Positions 12,088 through 25,950 of a DNA stretch of 64,000 nucleotides are shown one piece after another; within the stretch, counting starts at the first letter, position 1, and every line of letters starts with the position of its first letter. The notes beneath the pieces are model-generated. The model made no database searches. It saw nothing but the letters and a program-made list of their open reading frames with translations, and was not told the origin of the DNA. The stretch is from Paramecium pentaurelia (taxonomy: Eukaryota; Ciliophora; Oligohymenophorea; Peniculida; Parameciidae): contig CAJJDO010000005.1 in the NCBI GenBank assembly GCA_905183005.1, forward strand, positions 456,641-520,640, in the 5' to 3' direction. The translations under genes and the position numbers were made by a program.

Positions 12088-12594
12088 TTTAATTAATTAA
12101 AGATAAATTTAGATAACTTCTATATTATTATATACTATAAAAAGCTGTATTATAAACAGAAATATAATCTCTCTTTTTTTAGAATCTTGATATAATAATT
12201 ATTAATATATAGCATAAAAGGAATTCTGTTTTGATTAAATCTTCATTTGAGCCTCTAATTTATTTAAAGGAGATTTAAATTAATATTATATATTTCTTAA
12301 AATTTATATATTATAGTGATTTAAACAAATAGTAAATGGTTGAAAAATCTATAAAATTAATAGTATGTTAGAATACTGTTGAAAATGCATTCAAATGAAT
12401 AATTTAAATCAAACAAAATTAACAGAATAACATTTAATTCTTTAAAGTATGATAAAATTTACTAGTATAATTAAGAAGTAATACAGCAAAAAAATATTTT
12501 ACTATTTTCCTCTATCATATTCTTAAAAAAATGAGTTTTTCTATTAATTAAATGGATTACTTATCATTATATTCATTATTATTTAATTAATTCA
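12088..12594. other. Divergent intergenic region, NECAP / UBE2K
   Basis: About 500 bp of AT-rich DNA between two divergent start codons, so it should hold both promoters. No coding pattern or RNA gene seen. Confidence 0.6.
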
Positions 12595-13316
12595 ATGTAA
12601 AAAACATAAACTAATCGATTGAATAAAGAATTGCAGGACTTTAATGAGAGATAAAAAAAAGTATTATTTATGTATTTATTTATCTAAGGGAGAAGATTCT
12701 GGAATTTCAATTTTGTTAGTTGATTAAAATATCACTCATTGGAAGGGGTTTATAAATGGACCATCCGATACTCCTTATGCTAATGGTTACTTTTAGGTAG
12801 ACATTGTGATTCCTCAAGAATATCCATACAAACCTCCAAAAATGAAGTTTGACACTCGTATTTGGCATCCTAATATCTCTTCGTAATTTTCATCACTATA
12901 TCTAGCTAAACAGGAGCTATTTGTTTGGATATATTAAAAGATGAGTGGTCACCTGCACTTTCAATACGTACCGCTTTGCTGTCACTTTAAGCATTGTTGT
13001 GTGATCCATAACCAGGTAATAAATTTTCTAATACTTAATTAGATTCCCCTTAAGATGCTGTAGTAGCTAATTAATTCAAAACCTAAAAAGATTTATATGT
13101 TAAAACAGCAAAGTATGTAATTTTATAATTTTATAGAGAATGGACATAAAATTATGCTTCAAAAAATAAGTAAGAGGAGAAGGTGTAAAATTTAGTCAAT
13201 TTAGGTTTTGAAGTAGGCAAAGTTAGGGTAAGAATTATAATTAAATGTATTAGGAAGCTCTTCTCAGATTTGGATATGATGAAGAATAAGCAGCAAACTT
13301 TCTTTTAGGAGGTTGA
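12595..13316 (+). CDS. UBE2K: Ubiquitin-conjugating enzyme E2 with C-terminal UBA (UBE2K type), 197 aa
   Basis: E2 enzyme that accepts ubiquitin from E1 on a cysteine and passes it on; UBE2K members build Lys48 chains. The UBC fold spans residues about 3-150: HWKGFINGPSDTPYANGYF, IVIPQEYPYKPPKMKFDT, IWHPNISSQTGAICLDILKD (the active Cys is in GAICLD) and LLSLQALLCDPQP. A UBA domain follows (VQNLVNLGFEVGKVREALLR and following), which is what distinguishes this class from other E2s. Five introns of 28, 23, 27, 24 and 26 nt; the second lies inside the HPN-to-Cys segment and the last inside the UBA. MQKTQTNRLNKELQDF is the expected N-terminal helix. Confidence 0.95.
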
Positions 13317-13611
13317 TTAATGTTTAATACAAAAAATAAATATTATCTTTTTTTTTTTAAATTCATTCTAAATTAAAATGAATAACATTTCCTAATATTT
13401 TAGAAGTAAATTTATAATTGATTCTTTAAAATCATTACATATAATTTAGATAATTTATTATATAAAATATGTGTGACCATATAACCTTACTTTTAATTTT
13501 AATTGCATGATAAGCAAATCTTTTCTCATTTTAAACTTCTTCTTTAAAATTAATTGAAAATTTTCTAATATTAAGTATATTTAAAGAGCAAACATTATTA
13601 AATTGAAAATA

Positions 13612-16600
13612 ATGTAAACTTTCATAATCATTTTGAAAATAAGACAAAATAGTTATTTAAGAATTTCCTTCATTTATATTCTTAAAACTTATAATAAGTA
13701 TATATTTTAGATAATAAATTTATCTTATGATTTTATTTCTAATCAATTGTTTAGTACTATTGAAGTAAAGATGTATAAAAATGATAGATTAATCTCTACA
13801 TCTTGTCCATATTATGACAATATTAATTACTGGGACTTTGTTATGGATTCAAACATAGATTGGATAGCCATCGATATATCAATGTTTTAGTTTTGGGAAA
13901 AATTAGGAGTAGGATTTTGGTTTAATTATTTACCAAATTCTGATTCCTTGAGTATGAATTTAATTGCCATATTTAGCATCATAATCTTTTAATACTAAAT
14001 AAGTAAATTACCTATTATACATCGTGGAAAATAATGAATCTACTGAATATTCAATTATATTTTATTTAGATATAGATGCAGACTTAGAAAAAATTAAATT
14101 AAAAGGAGTAATTTAATATGAATCACAATCTTAAGTTTTTGAGTGTCCATTAGATACTTGGAATTTTGAAGGTGATTGGCATCTATTATATTATTTTGAT
14201 GATAAAGAAACTCACTAAATAAACATTTATGTTTTAAATTATAGAACAAGGGTAACATTTTCTTAATAATAAATTGGATCAATATTATATGGGTAAAGGA
14301 TATTTTAAAGAAATTATGGAACTTTTTAAATTCTTTAAGGGTCTGAATTAGTAAGATATAGATATTTTCCTGGAAAGTTGGGATTTATATTTGTCACATT
14401 TTTTTATAATATATTCACTAATTTAGACTAATATTTAATGGATTGTCCAATATCTTATTCATGCCAACCAGGATATTTTTCCCTAGTGGGTTATAATGAA
14501 GAATTAAAAAAGAATAAGATTATTTAAGGAACTATATAAAATTCGATTAAAAAAATAGGATATGTTATATAAGGATGGGTAAAGTTAAATAGAATTGAGT
14601 CAATATAATAGTTGGATACTGTACTATTAAGAGTAACAACTCGTTATTAATATTTTAATGAGAAATAGTATGGAGATCGATTAATATATATAGTATATCA
14701 TTAAAACATCATTTAAGATGAGAATGGCCTGACAGTGTCTATAAATAGTTATAAATTCCCAATAATAGAGGAGACTTATTAAAATGATGATTTAGATAAA
14801 ATAACTATAATTGGAAAGCAATATAGTGAAGCAATAATATAATGGCATTATTTTTAGTATGAAATTGGAACCAAAAATAATGAAGGATAACCATTGTTTA
14901 CTATATATTTTGCATTTTTAAATTAAAAATAACAATGGACATGGAATAAATAAATTAATCATTTTACAAATAGCAAATTTTATTTATTTATAGGTGGTGA
15001 TGATTTTGTTTCTAATTTATTTTCTGGATTTTTAAGTGACTGGTCTTTCTCTAAATTTTGTAATCCAGTAGATGTATAATTTAAAATAAAATGCCATTTT
15101 TCTTGTAAAACATGTGATGGTGTTTCACCTTCAAATTGCTTAAGTTGTAACAGTGAAAGTCATAGATTGTATTCAAAAGAATAAAAAAGATGTCAATGTG
15201 CTTATGGTTACATAGAAGTAAAAGATAATGAGAATTGTTTAAGTATATAAATTTGAGATTATAAAGCTCTGGAGGAAATAATGGCAAATATGATAGTCGA
15301 TGAATTTGAGAGAAAATGTAATAAAGTTGGATATTTTACTTGTGATGAAGATAATATTTAATGCGATTATGGTTATTTTTTAATTGGCAATGAATGTATT
15401 ATGTGTCCAAGAATGAATTAGGAGATATTAGATGAAACTATAGAATGTGGAGATTGCATACTTAATCCAGAACAATTTTCATCTACATTAAAATGTAGTT
15501 ATGATTTAAAGGTTTTGGACGAATAAAGAAAATTTGCTTATAAATAAGTTATTAGAGGAACTTAATATGAAGAAGTATTTAAAATATTTTAAGACGAATT
15601 CGGGAAGAGTTAACTTAAACTTTTTGAAGGGGAATCCCTTTATGGTTGTAAGGATGGTTATTACAAAGATGTAGATGGAAGATGTAAAAAATGCATGGAA
15701 GGATGTGAAGGGTGTCTTATGGGTTCTAGTTGCAGATATTGTTTTATTGGTTATACATTAAGAAAAGATGGTAATTGTTAAAAATGCTAAACTTGTCATA
15801 ATTGTATGCTTGAAGATAATAAAGAAGTTTGTTTTTATGAAGATGATTGTTTAAGTAATCAATATTGGTCAAATAAATAATGTTATGATTGTGGTTAATA
15901 TTGTGGAAAATGCCTTTAATCAAAATGTCTATATTGTATAAATAATTAAGATTACTTTATTACATTTGATAAATTAAATTGTGCAATTTGCAATATAAAA
16001 AATTGTTAATATTGTTTCTAATATTATAAATCAGATGGTAAATATTATACAACATTAGATTATAAGCCATTTATGGAAAATATTCAATAAGAATTTATTA
16101 AAATTGGATGTGCATAATGTAAATATAATATGTTTTTTAACTTTTATACTAATACATGTGAAGAAAGACCTATTGATTAAATTGAATGTTCTTTTGGTAT
16201 TATAACTCAAGATTCTGGTATAGCCATATGCATTAAAAGTCTATTTCCTCTAAAAGGAATATAATAAACACAATGCAATTCTTTATCATTTTGTGAATAA
16301 TGTATTCTTAATTATATCAATGCTGATGGTTTTTGTATTTAATGTAGTGATGGATATTATTCTTCAATTACTACTGGACAATGTAAATAATGTCCTCTCA
16401 CTTGTAAGACTTGTTAATAATAGAACACCAATCATTAAGATTTTTGGAAATGGGATATTAAAGCATTTTATAAATACTTTGTAAATTCAAATGATGATCA
16501 TTCTTTTGAATAATATGGTTTAAATTTTGAAACAAAAGATTTTGAAATAGTTTGTACAAGTTGTTTTTCTGATAGTTTCTTATATAAAAATGAATGTTTT

Positions 16601-19600
16601 AATAATTGTGGATCAGACTGTAATAATTGTTAAATACTACCTAAATTCAATTCTTAATATTCTCAATGTTTTTAATGCAATAATGCTTTATATAATTAAT
16701 AGAAAAGTATTAATTAAAGTGATTTAACAATGTGTCAAGAATGTGTTGTATTTTGTAAAGCTTGTCAATCAAGAGATATATCATAAATAAATAAATTAAA
16801 TCCTTTTATAACCAGTTCTTCAAAATACACTAATTAATGTTATAGTTTTGATCATCATTTGCTATAATCTGATTAAGATCTACAATATAATATCTAATAT
16901 AAGAATTAAATTAATTTCCATCCTTTTTTCAAAACACCTTATAAATGTTAGAAATATGATAAATGCATCAAAACATTAACTTTTAATTAATTAGTTTATT
17001 GTGATTAAAGTTATTATTATTTTGACTACTTCAATGATTAACGCCCTAATTATAGGAATTAATATAAAACATATTATTAGTTTACAGTTTTTGATATTAT
17101 ATTGGATGATTAAATCTATAATTTCATTAATGAATAATCAATTGTAGAAATCAATTTTATTAATTTAATCAAGACACACCCTAATTATTCTGGAAGTTGC
17201 TATTAATGGGAAGCTTAACCAGTCAAAATTAAAAATCCTTTTTCTTCTAAAATATTTACAATTAAAACCGTTACAATCAAACTGATAGGTGAATAATTAA
17301 CAAACTTACTTACATAAGCAAGTTATAGTATTATAGATTTTGATTTAATTCATTTTTAAAATGTTGGATTATTAGCAATATCAACCTTAAGCCATCCAAA
17401 TACTAATCCATATAGTATCAATTGTAAATTTAATATTATAAATTCCTATAATCCAATCACTTTTAAATTAATTGATTCATAAATACTAAGTACAAATAAT
17501 CGAAGATAAACTTCTTATTCAATAATGAGCAATAATTCTTTAAATATTTTCTTTGATAATGTTACATTCTTAGATTTAAATTTAACAGATTCTAAATTAT
17601 TAGATTTTCAAACTTAAAAAACTACTAAAAATTCAGAATTTAATGCTAGAAATTTAGTTTTCATTAATTCTAATTTCACTTAATCAAGCATCTTTTATTT
17701 TGAATCACTTATTTTCACTCCTAACTATAAAATATCAATTAAAAATGTTTATGCTTCTAACCTTATTTTTAGATCAGGATCTTAATTTATTAATACTTCA
17801 TTCTTGATGCAATATAATATAGGATAGATTTCACTAGAAAATTTATATTTCTAAAATATAACATTGATGAATTCATCTTAAATTTTGAATCTTATGGGTG
17901 CTGGTAAGTGTTCCATTAAAAATTTTACTTTAAAAAATATTATTTTTTTAGATGATTCATCATTTTTATTATCAAATATAATTAATATTGAAGACTTTCT
18001 AGCTATTGATATAATCATATATTCTGGCTATTTAATCACCAATAAAGGCACTTCATCAAAAACAACTGAGTCATTAAGAAATGCTGAATCTATTAGGATA
18101 AAAAATGCTAATTTTATTGATAACATCTATTATAGTTCTTAAAGTTTTATTGCTATATTTTAGAATGATCTTTTAAATAATTCACTTAATATTGATGGCT
18201 TAATCTTAACAAACAATAGATATTATAATATTATAAAAGGATCTAAATAAATTAAATCTTTGATAAATGATGAATCCTTAATATACTTAGAATGTTAAGT
18301 ATGCATTCTTAATAATGTAGAAATATTTAGAGGCTTAGGATATCCAGAAATTGCTATTTTTAGAAGTAAATCTTTAAAATTTTCAAATATCTTAATTTAA
18401 TAAAGCCCATAATTTATTACAAAGACTCTACATTCATCTTATAAATGCATCGAACAATTCTTATATTTAGATATATATTATGTATTCTACCTAAGTTCTT
18501 TCAATCAAGTAGAAATGGATAATGTAGTTATATTTTAATCTGTAATTTTTGATAATCCATTTTTCGTATTTGCTAGCTAAAATTAATTAGATGAATAAGT
18601 AGAAAATAGTTTTATAATATCAAATTCAAGATTTTTTGATAATATGTTGATAATAACATAATAAAATAAATTTACTTCAATTATAGCTATAAAAACAGAG
18701 CAATTAATGAATATCAGTATTATAAATACAAATTTTACATAGAACTATTTAAATGAATATTTCCAAGATTATTAATTATTTTCATCTTCAACTTTAGTAA
18801 TTAATGCCCAATCAGGAAATGTATTAATATCAAATTGCTTTTTTGATCATAATATAATTTCTAATTCTACTGATTCAAATTTGTTCATTAAAACAAATCA
18901 TCTTAGTATTTAAAATAGTGTCTTTACTAAATAAAATTAAATGAACCCCAGTATTTTCCAGAAATACTTATTTGTCTCAAAAATAGACACTGATATAACT
19001 ACTAATATTATACTTAATTTTTAAGTTTTGTCATCTGGTGGAAATGCCTATATTTTAATAAATTCTATGATACTAGAGTAAATTGAGGTAGAATAATCTT
19101 TGGCCTTAAATGGAGGAGCCTTTTACGTTATTACATCTTAAGAAGGTTCAATAGAAATAAGTAATTCAAAATTTGTAAATACTTCGACTACAATTAATGG
19201 ATATTAAATATCGGTTGGTGGGTGCCTTTATATTGATTCTTCAAAAAGTCGTTTTAAACTTTATATTCATAATTCATTATTCTAATTTACATCCTCAAGA
19301 ACATAGGCTGGACTATTGTACATAGAACCTTCATTTCTTAAAAATGAAATTAATTTAGATTATTTAACCATATAAGAATCCTTCTCAATTTAAAATTCTA
19401 TTCTTACTTTTTCTCCTAGTAGATAAAACTCTGTATATTCAAACTTTTAAATTTAAAACTCTTTATTGATAAATAGTGAAAATGGATTTAATTATTATAT
19501 ATCCTAACTATAAGATATTTCTTCATAAGATGTTAAGCCATTTTAAAGAGAAAATCCCACTATATATGTTCAATATTGTAATTTTACAATGCTCAATTGT

Positions 19601-22600
19601 TCATTTATGTAATTTCATATTGCTAGCATTTTGGAGATATATAATGGATACATTATAAACTTGAATAATATATAAATTTCAAATAGTACTTATTTTTTAT
19701 CTCCAGTTATAAGAATTTCCTTAAGAGAAGGTATTATTTAAATATATATATTTTATAGGTTTTATAGGTAAGATCTTACTTTAAGATTTCAAATTGTAAT
19801 AATTATCATAATTTCAAACACAATTTGAAGATTGTCAAGATTAGGAAATAATCACAATAAAAGATTTATTATGTTTTGATGATATTTCTGATATTGTTTA
19901 AAATCCTCTAATAGAATTAAATAAAATCAATTTTACTAATTAATTAATCTGCAATAAAAAATAGATTTTTGAAGAAAACAATTATAACTTAAGTTTAGTT
20001 GAGATAAAAAATATAGATGATTATCAAGAATTAATAATAGAGAATTTATTAATTTCAAATATTGAATGTTCTAAGTGTTATTTTGGAGTATTTAATGTAA
20101 TGGATGTACATGCTAATTCAATAAATTTAAGAATGAAGAATATAAGTCTAATTAATAATACATGTGGTGTAATTGGTTGTTTATCATTGTTGCAAAATTC
20201 TAATTTTTTCTTCGACGAAAATTAATAAAATAGAATTCTATAAAATTCAGTAGAAAAAATAAAAAATATTTAAAACAAATAGATCTAATTAAAGATTAGC
20301 AACAGTCAATTTATAAATAATATAGCTGATTATGGAGGAGCCTGCTTTTTTATAGATTTGAATATGTTAATTGAATAATGCTTGTTCAATAATAATTAAG
20401 CTAGAGAGATAGGTGGGGCTATCTATTATTACTCAGAATAATAAAATCATATATTAATTTTAGATAGTTAACTTATACAGAATAAAGCTTAAATAGGAGG
20501 TGGATTATATCAAAATGGAGAGACTATATAAGAACTTATAAAAGGAAATGTATACATAAATGAAAATACAGGTAAAAAATATGCTGATAATCTTGCATCT
20601 ATACCTATGTATTTACATCTTTCATTGGATGGTGTAAATTTATTAAAAAATAAATTAATATTTAAGAACAAAACTACATAAATTGATGAAGTTGATGTCT
20701 AACCTTATTCATATTTTGGTTCCTCTGAAAAAACTGATTAAATATTAATACCATCAGGTCTTAAGATATATGATTACAAACACTTTGATTCTTAGAGTAA
20801 TTCCTATATCAACTATAATTTTTCCTTTCGCCTCATTCCATTGAATATATAATTTGAATAAATGAAAAATCTAAATGGCACAGAGTGTATTATTAATCCT
20901 TCAGTTGTAGATAGAAATAACAAATTACAAAAAATTTAGAATATATTGGATAATATTTCTAATTAATCACTATCATATACTAAAGTTTATTTCAATGATT
21001 AAACTTAAGATTATAACTTAGATAATCTGACATTATATTTTAATCCTTTACAAGAAAAGCAATATTCTCTTTAATTAGCTTTTTTATGTAAAGCAATAAA
21101 AGTTCCTATTTATAATGACTATGCTCCTTATGAATTAAATTATACTCTAGATAATTATATATTATTATTACATTTGAGAACTTTCAAATGTCAATTAGGA
21201 GAATATTTAAATTCTACATCTGGTGGCTGTGTTCAATGTGATATAACTTAAAATCAATATTCAGTTTAATAAAATGCCTAAGCTTGCTAATTCAAAGATG
21301 AATAGAAAATGAAATCAATAAAACCAGCAATGATTGAATTACGATCAGGATATTGGAGAGCATATTATTATAGTAACATTGTTGAACTCTGCTATCATTA
21401 ATATTAAAATTGTTAAGGTGGATGGTTTGCTGGTAATCCATCTTGTGGAATAGGACACATAGGAGCATTATGTGAATAATGTGATTTATATAATATCAGA
21501 GGATAAGGTTATTTTTCAATAGGTTAAGCATATAATTGTAGTAGTTGTTAATAAGTAGCAAAGAATATTATAAATATAGTTTTAGTTGTATTATGGACTT
21601 TATTATCTCTATTCATTTCAGTTACCAGCACAGTTTAAATGATTGAAGAGTTTATCTTTTAATTGAAACTTAAATCATTGCGAAATTATATTATTACCTA
21701 ACCAACATCTACATCTGTTCTATTAAAAGTTTTTACTAACTATCTCTAGATTATCAGTTCAATAACTTCATTTTAATTATCAATCCCATTGGGAATAACT
21801 TTAGTATTTAGTGGTGTTGGTAGTCCAATAGATTCAATGGCATTTTCTTTAGATTGTTTTTTAGCTGAATCAAATTAAATGATTCCAATATTATATTTTA
21901 GAATTATTTTTAGTCTTTTAACAATAGGAATATATATATTGTTGTTTTTTACAATTTACATAATGCTTTTATTTATTAAGAAAAGTAAGTTTTAAATAAC
22001 ATTTATCACTACTACATTTATCTACATTTATATTTATTTATTTCCTAACATTATCAGTGGATTAATTGGATTGTTGTCATATAGAAAAATATCAAATGAA
22101 TTTTGGGTATCAGGTAATGTATCTTATTTATATGATACATATTAACATACTATATGGCTAATTAGTTTTGTTATACCAAGCTTTTTTATTTTAGGATTGC
22201 TTATACCATTTTTATTTTGGTTTGTTGTTTATTACAATAGAAAATAGTTAAATTCAATGAAAGTAAGGAAGATGTGGGGCTACTTATATAATGAATATAA
22301 ATTAGAAACTTATTACTGGGAAACTTTGAAGATTCTATAAAAAGAATTAATCATTTTGGTATTATTATACTATTCTGATTATGTTGCTGTTAAAGCTTCT
22401 TTAGTTTTCTTAATTCTCTATATTTACAGTCATTTAAGTACTAAATACAAGCCTTATTAATCTGCTCTATTAAATAAAATAGACTTCTTATCTACATCTA
22501 TTTGTTCAATATCTATAGTCTTAGCATCTTCAATCTATACAGCATAATCTTTTGACATAATTGAAGTTGTATTGCCATTTTATACAATCTTAGGAGTCTT

Positions 22601-23050
22601 AAACTTTTTATTTATTGCAAATATGCTATAAAAATTGATATATGCTTACTTTGATAAAATGTAAAAAACAATTGATGATATTAAAACAATAATATATCTA
22701 AAGTTTCCACATATAATCAATAGGAATAGGAACTTAAAGAGAATATTCATTTAGAATTCATTAAGAAAGAAATTGATTAAAGAACGGTTTAAAATGATTA
22801 GAGAATATTTAATTAATTAAGCTTAATAGATAATATCATTTAAATCGTATTTATTTTAATTTGAATTAGTTCCATGACAATGGATGGAGGAATGCCAAAA
22901 TTGACAATGAGAAATGAATAAACAACAATTACTGAACCATTATCAATTTCTAATCGTAATACTGGTAGGCTATTGAGACAGAGTAAGTATTTTTCAAAAT
23001 AGCCCAGTTAATTTATTTTTAAGACTATTGTTGAAAGTAAGTTAGAATGA
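13612..23050 (+). CDS. Giant Cys-rich / beta-helix / multi-pass membrane protein, 3112 aa
   Basis: A very large surface-type protein. Residues about 60-480 form a beta-rich N-terminal region; about 485-1130 carry many CxxC pairs spaced like furin-type cysteine-rich repeats (CKTCDGVSPSNC, CMEGCEGC, CNNC); about 1130-2440 are strand-Asn-rich repeats like a right-handed parallel beta-helix; about 2500-2620 hold a second Cys cluster; about 2620-3010 contain roughly eight hydrophobic segments (for example IINIVLVVLWTLLSLFISV); a basic cytoplasmic tail follows. Four introns: 13952-13976, 15243-15266, 19731-19758 and 22847-22869; the last extends the tail past an apparent TGA at 22875. The start is uncertain: ATG 13612 is in frame, but no clean signal peptide is seen, and ATG 13727 (MILFLINCL) would need a 17-nt intron. 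Such architectures are common in ciliates; ligand and function are unknown. Confidence 0.85.
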
Positions 23051-23157
23051 ATTAAGATTGAAATATTTCAAACATTTAGAATATAAATATTTATAATTAA
23101 TCAATTTAATATATACATTTATATATAATAATTTATTAAATAATTGAAAGAATAAGA

Positions 23158-24212
23158 ATGTACTCATTTAATGTTCCTCAAATAGTCCAACCAATATGTA
23201 AGTTTATTTTTTTATATTATACGCTATATAGATTTCCAAGTATATTTTTATAATACTTATTTTTATAGCCTTAATATACATTTACACCTTCACTTATTGA
23301 TATGTATTATTACAAACACAATTATTTATTTATTTATATAGGCCCTAGCAAATGCCAACCATCAGCACATTTCCACCTCCACATCATGATGTTGATTGGT
23401 TTTATCTAGATGAAGATGGGAAATGGAAAATGTTTGATTGGAGAAGATGCAATCTCTTAGAAAATATGCTTCATTATTGTAATCAAGGAGAGTTCCAGAT
23501 TATATTTAAAGACATGTAGTTTATAGTGGATTATGATCATATGGTCATGCATCATTAAATTAGTTATTATAAAATTAGGAGAGAATCGTCAATTGTGTCT
23601 AGACAAATCAAAATATAATAAGGGAAATGGTCTTATTATAATGGATAAACATGGATTCAATATGAAAAAGTAATATAAAATTAATTAGAAGATTTGATGA
23701 TCAAAGGAGAAGTAAAACAGTTTATTTAATTTAAGCCTCTCATTATAATGTATGTAAATAACAAATAATATGTATTTGATTTGGATTAGAATGTTTAGGT
23801 GGAACCTATAGATGACAAAGGATTAAATAAGAGAAAGATAATTACAAGACAGTGGATGAATACTCATTAATTGTAGGAATTTTGTAAGATAAGAAAATAA
23901 TAGGAATTAACTTATATTAGAGAAAGAAAGGCTTTGGAAGAATATATGAAATTACATTAGAATCGTAAGAAAATAAGTGGATCTAAGAAGGCCAATAGAT
24001 TAGTAGATTTGGGAATATCTCCTGATCAAGAGAAATAAGAGAGGAAATAATAAAAATTATAATAATAACATTAATAGTAATAGCAACAAAAACCAAAAGA
24101 TGAATGTTTTAAAATGATAGAACATTAAAAATAGCCAGATCCAAAATAATTGGAGGAATGGAATTTACTTATTGAAAAAATGAAAGAAGAGAATGCTGAA
24201 AATAATGCATGA
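23158..24212 (+). CDS. Tandem WWE-domain protein, 317 aa
   Basis: Residues about 45-115 read as a WWE domain (VDWFYLDEDGKWKMFDWRRC, then NLLENMLHYCNQG), and about 120-190 as a second, more diverged copy (GKWSYYNGQTWIQYE). WWE domains in other eukaryotes bind ADP-ribose polymers and usually sit beside PARP, RING or HECT domains. Here no catalytic domain follows; the rest is basic, helical and Gln-rich with a short acidic end. Three introns at the 5' end (34, 29 and 38 nt) separate two tiny exons; only this combination brings the MYSFNVPQIV start into frame with the WWE domain. It lies about 100 bp downstream of the giant membrane protein. Confidence 0.8.
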
Positions 24213-24243
24213 TATAGTAATTATTTTTCCTTAAATAAAATAA

Positions 24244-24783
24244 TCAAGTAGAGACATCAAATCTAACTTTTTTTCTTTTGATTCTGTTAAATCTCTTAAT
24301 TAAATTCTTAGTTTCTTAGAATTATTCTTCAATATTTTTAGTATCAGTTTATAATTTTTTATTTGAATTACTTTTATGGAAATTAAATCGTTTATCAGTA
24401 CTTCTAGATCTAAGTTTTATTTTATGTGAGATTCTAGGAGTTTCAGTTAATTTAATTAGTTTAGATAGCTCTAAAAAATTAGGTAAATGATTTTATTTAG
24501 TATTAATCAAAGGAAATAATTATGAATCGTAATTTTTGAAATGATAATTATATGTTTTTCTTGGTGTAAATAATTCTTTATGAATATCTATTTAGGGTCT
24601 TTTCTTTAATTCATTTTCTTTTATCATATTTGTAATACAATTAGCTGTTTATTAAATATTTTTGATTTAATATATAGGCCTTTTAGTAAGGTTTGTTGTT
24701 AGTAATATATCATCATCTGTCAGTCCAAAATTGTCAATTGAAAGATCAAATTAAATATTAGGGTAATTCTTTTTATATTACAT
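24244..24783 (-). CDS. Hypothetical basic protein, 179 aa
   Basis: Single-exon minus-strand frame starting MQYKKNYPNIQFDLSIDNFG and ending RKKVRFDVST. It is rich in Lys, Asn and Thr, with no membrane segment or known motif; the C-terminal KKVRFD resembles the RVxF-type docking site for protein phosphatase 1, but that is a short motif and may be chance. It lies 31 bp from the 3' end of the WWE gene (convergent) and about 100 bp from the divergent HP1-like gene. The open frame continues upstream without another ATG, so an additional 5' exon is possible. Confidence 0.6.
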
Positions 24784-24886
24784 TATATAATAGCATTATT
24801 TATTTTGAGAATAGGATGCAAATTTTTGGCACTTTTAGGATTTAAATTTTAGTGGTTTCAAATCAATTCAATTAATAATAATTATT

Positions 24887-25891
24887 ATGCGCCCCACTAA
24901 ATAATAGGATTATTAATTAATAACTCCTCGATCTCCAGAAAGGATTCTCAAAAAAAGATTAATAAACAATCAATCTTAGTATTTAATGAAATGGAAAGGA
25001 TCTGAATAAACTACATGGGAATATGAACAAAATGTTAGACATTCAATTTTAGAAGAATTCCTTTAGAATTAACAATCATTTTAAGAGTAAAAATAAAAAA
25101 ATCTTAAAAATGCAGCATAACAATTACCTGTCATGTAATAAGTACAATAAAGTCTCAAACATCCTAGTTATTCTGAAGAACTTCTCTTAAATAAATAAAA
25201 AGAAATGGCCTCAAAATTTTGTAGTTCTTACCCTCAAAAATGTGATGAAATAGATAGTGTTCATTTATTGTTAACAAATGAAGATTGTGTATTTGAAGTT
25301 AAATGGAAACCTAGAGCAGATGGAGTAGTACCTATTTCAGATTTCTATTAATATGATTAATTCAAATTGGCAGCTCCATTACTTTTTATGAACTTTTTGG
25401 AAAATTGTATAGTAGGTCATGAAAATAATACAGATATTAAATTCTATGCTCCTGGAAAAGATAATTTAGAAAGAGCATAATTGATTAAATCAATACTACT
25501 TAGAAATCCTAAATATATTGATTCTAACAAGCATTCTAATCATACTCATATTGAAGAATAAAAATAATAAGATCATCCTAATCAATAATTAAATAAAAAT
25601 ACAATTATTAATTTTACTTAATCTGACAATAAAAAAACTATCTTAAATTAACTTTCAGGATTAACAGATAAAAATTAATGTTTATAATTAGATAATGGAA
25701 AGAAAAATCATAAAACTTTATAGGAATCATCAGAAATTCAATAATAATTAGATTCTACTTCATAATAGGAACCTTAATAATAATAGTCTAATGATGATAG
25801 AGAACCTGGAGAAATGGTGGATCCTGAAGAAAATCAAGTAATTGATGAATAAATAGAATAGCGATCAATTTCTTTAGAACCTTAAAAATGA
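24887..25891 (+). CDS. HP1-like chromodomain protein, 334 aa
   Basis: Residues about 17-64 form a chromodomain, which reads methylated histone H3 tails: ILKKRLINNQSQYLMKWKGS followed by TTWEYEQN. The canonical WxP-E-N signature is reduced to TTWEYEQN. Residues about 120-185 resemble a chromo-shadow domain (CVFEVKWKPRADGVVPISDF, then PLLFMNFLENCI), the dimerisation module of HP1. The tail is Gln/Asn-rich and acidic. No intron. In ciliates such proteins act in heterochromatin and in elimination of germline DNA; a role here is inferred only from the domains. Confidence 0.82.
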
Positions 25892-25950
25892 ATTATCAAT
25901 TAATATAATATATTAAATATATTAAATATCTATATATTCTTTTAAAAAAA

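Noticed and set aside
13727..13953. Alternative start MILFLINCL with signal-like sequence for the giant membrane protein
   Set aside because: It needs a 17-nt intron, shorter than any other here; its own frame ends in TGA. Kept only as a note on the uncertain start.
22882..23050. Separate small gene starting MDGGMPKLTM
   Set aside because: A 23-nt intron at 22847-22869 places it in frame as the cytoplasmic tail of the giant membrane protein.
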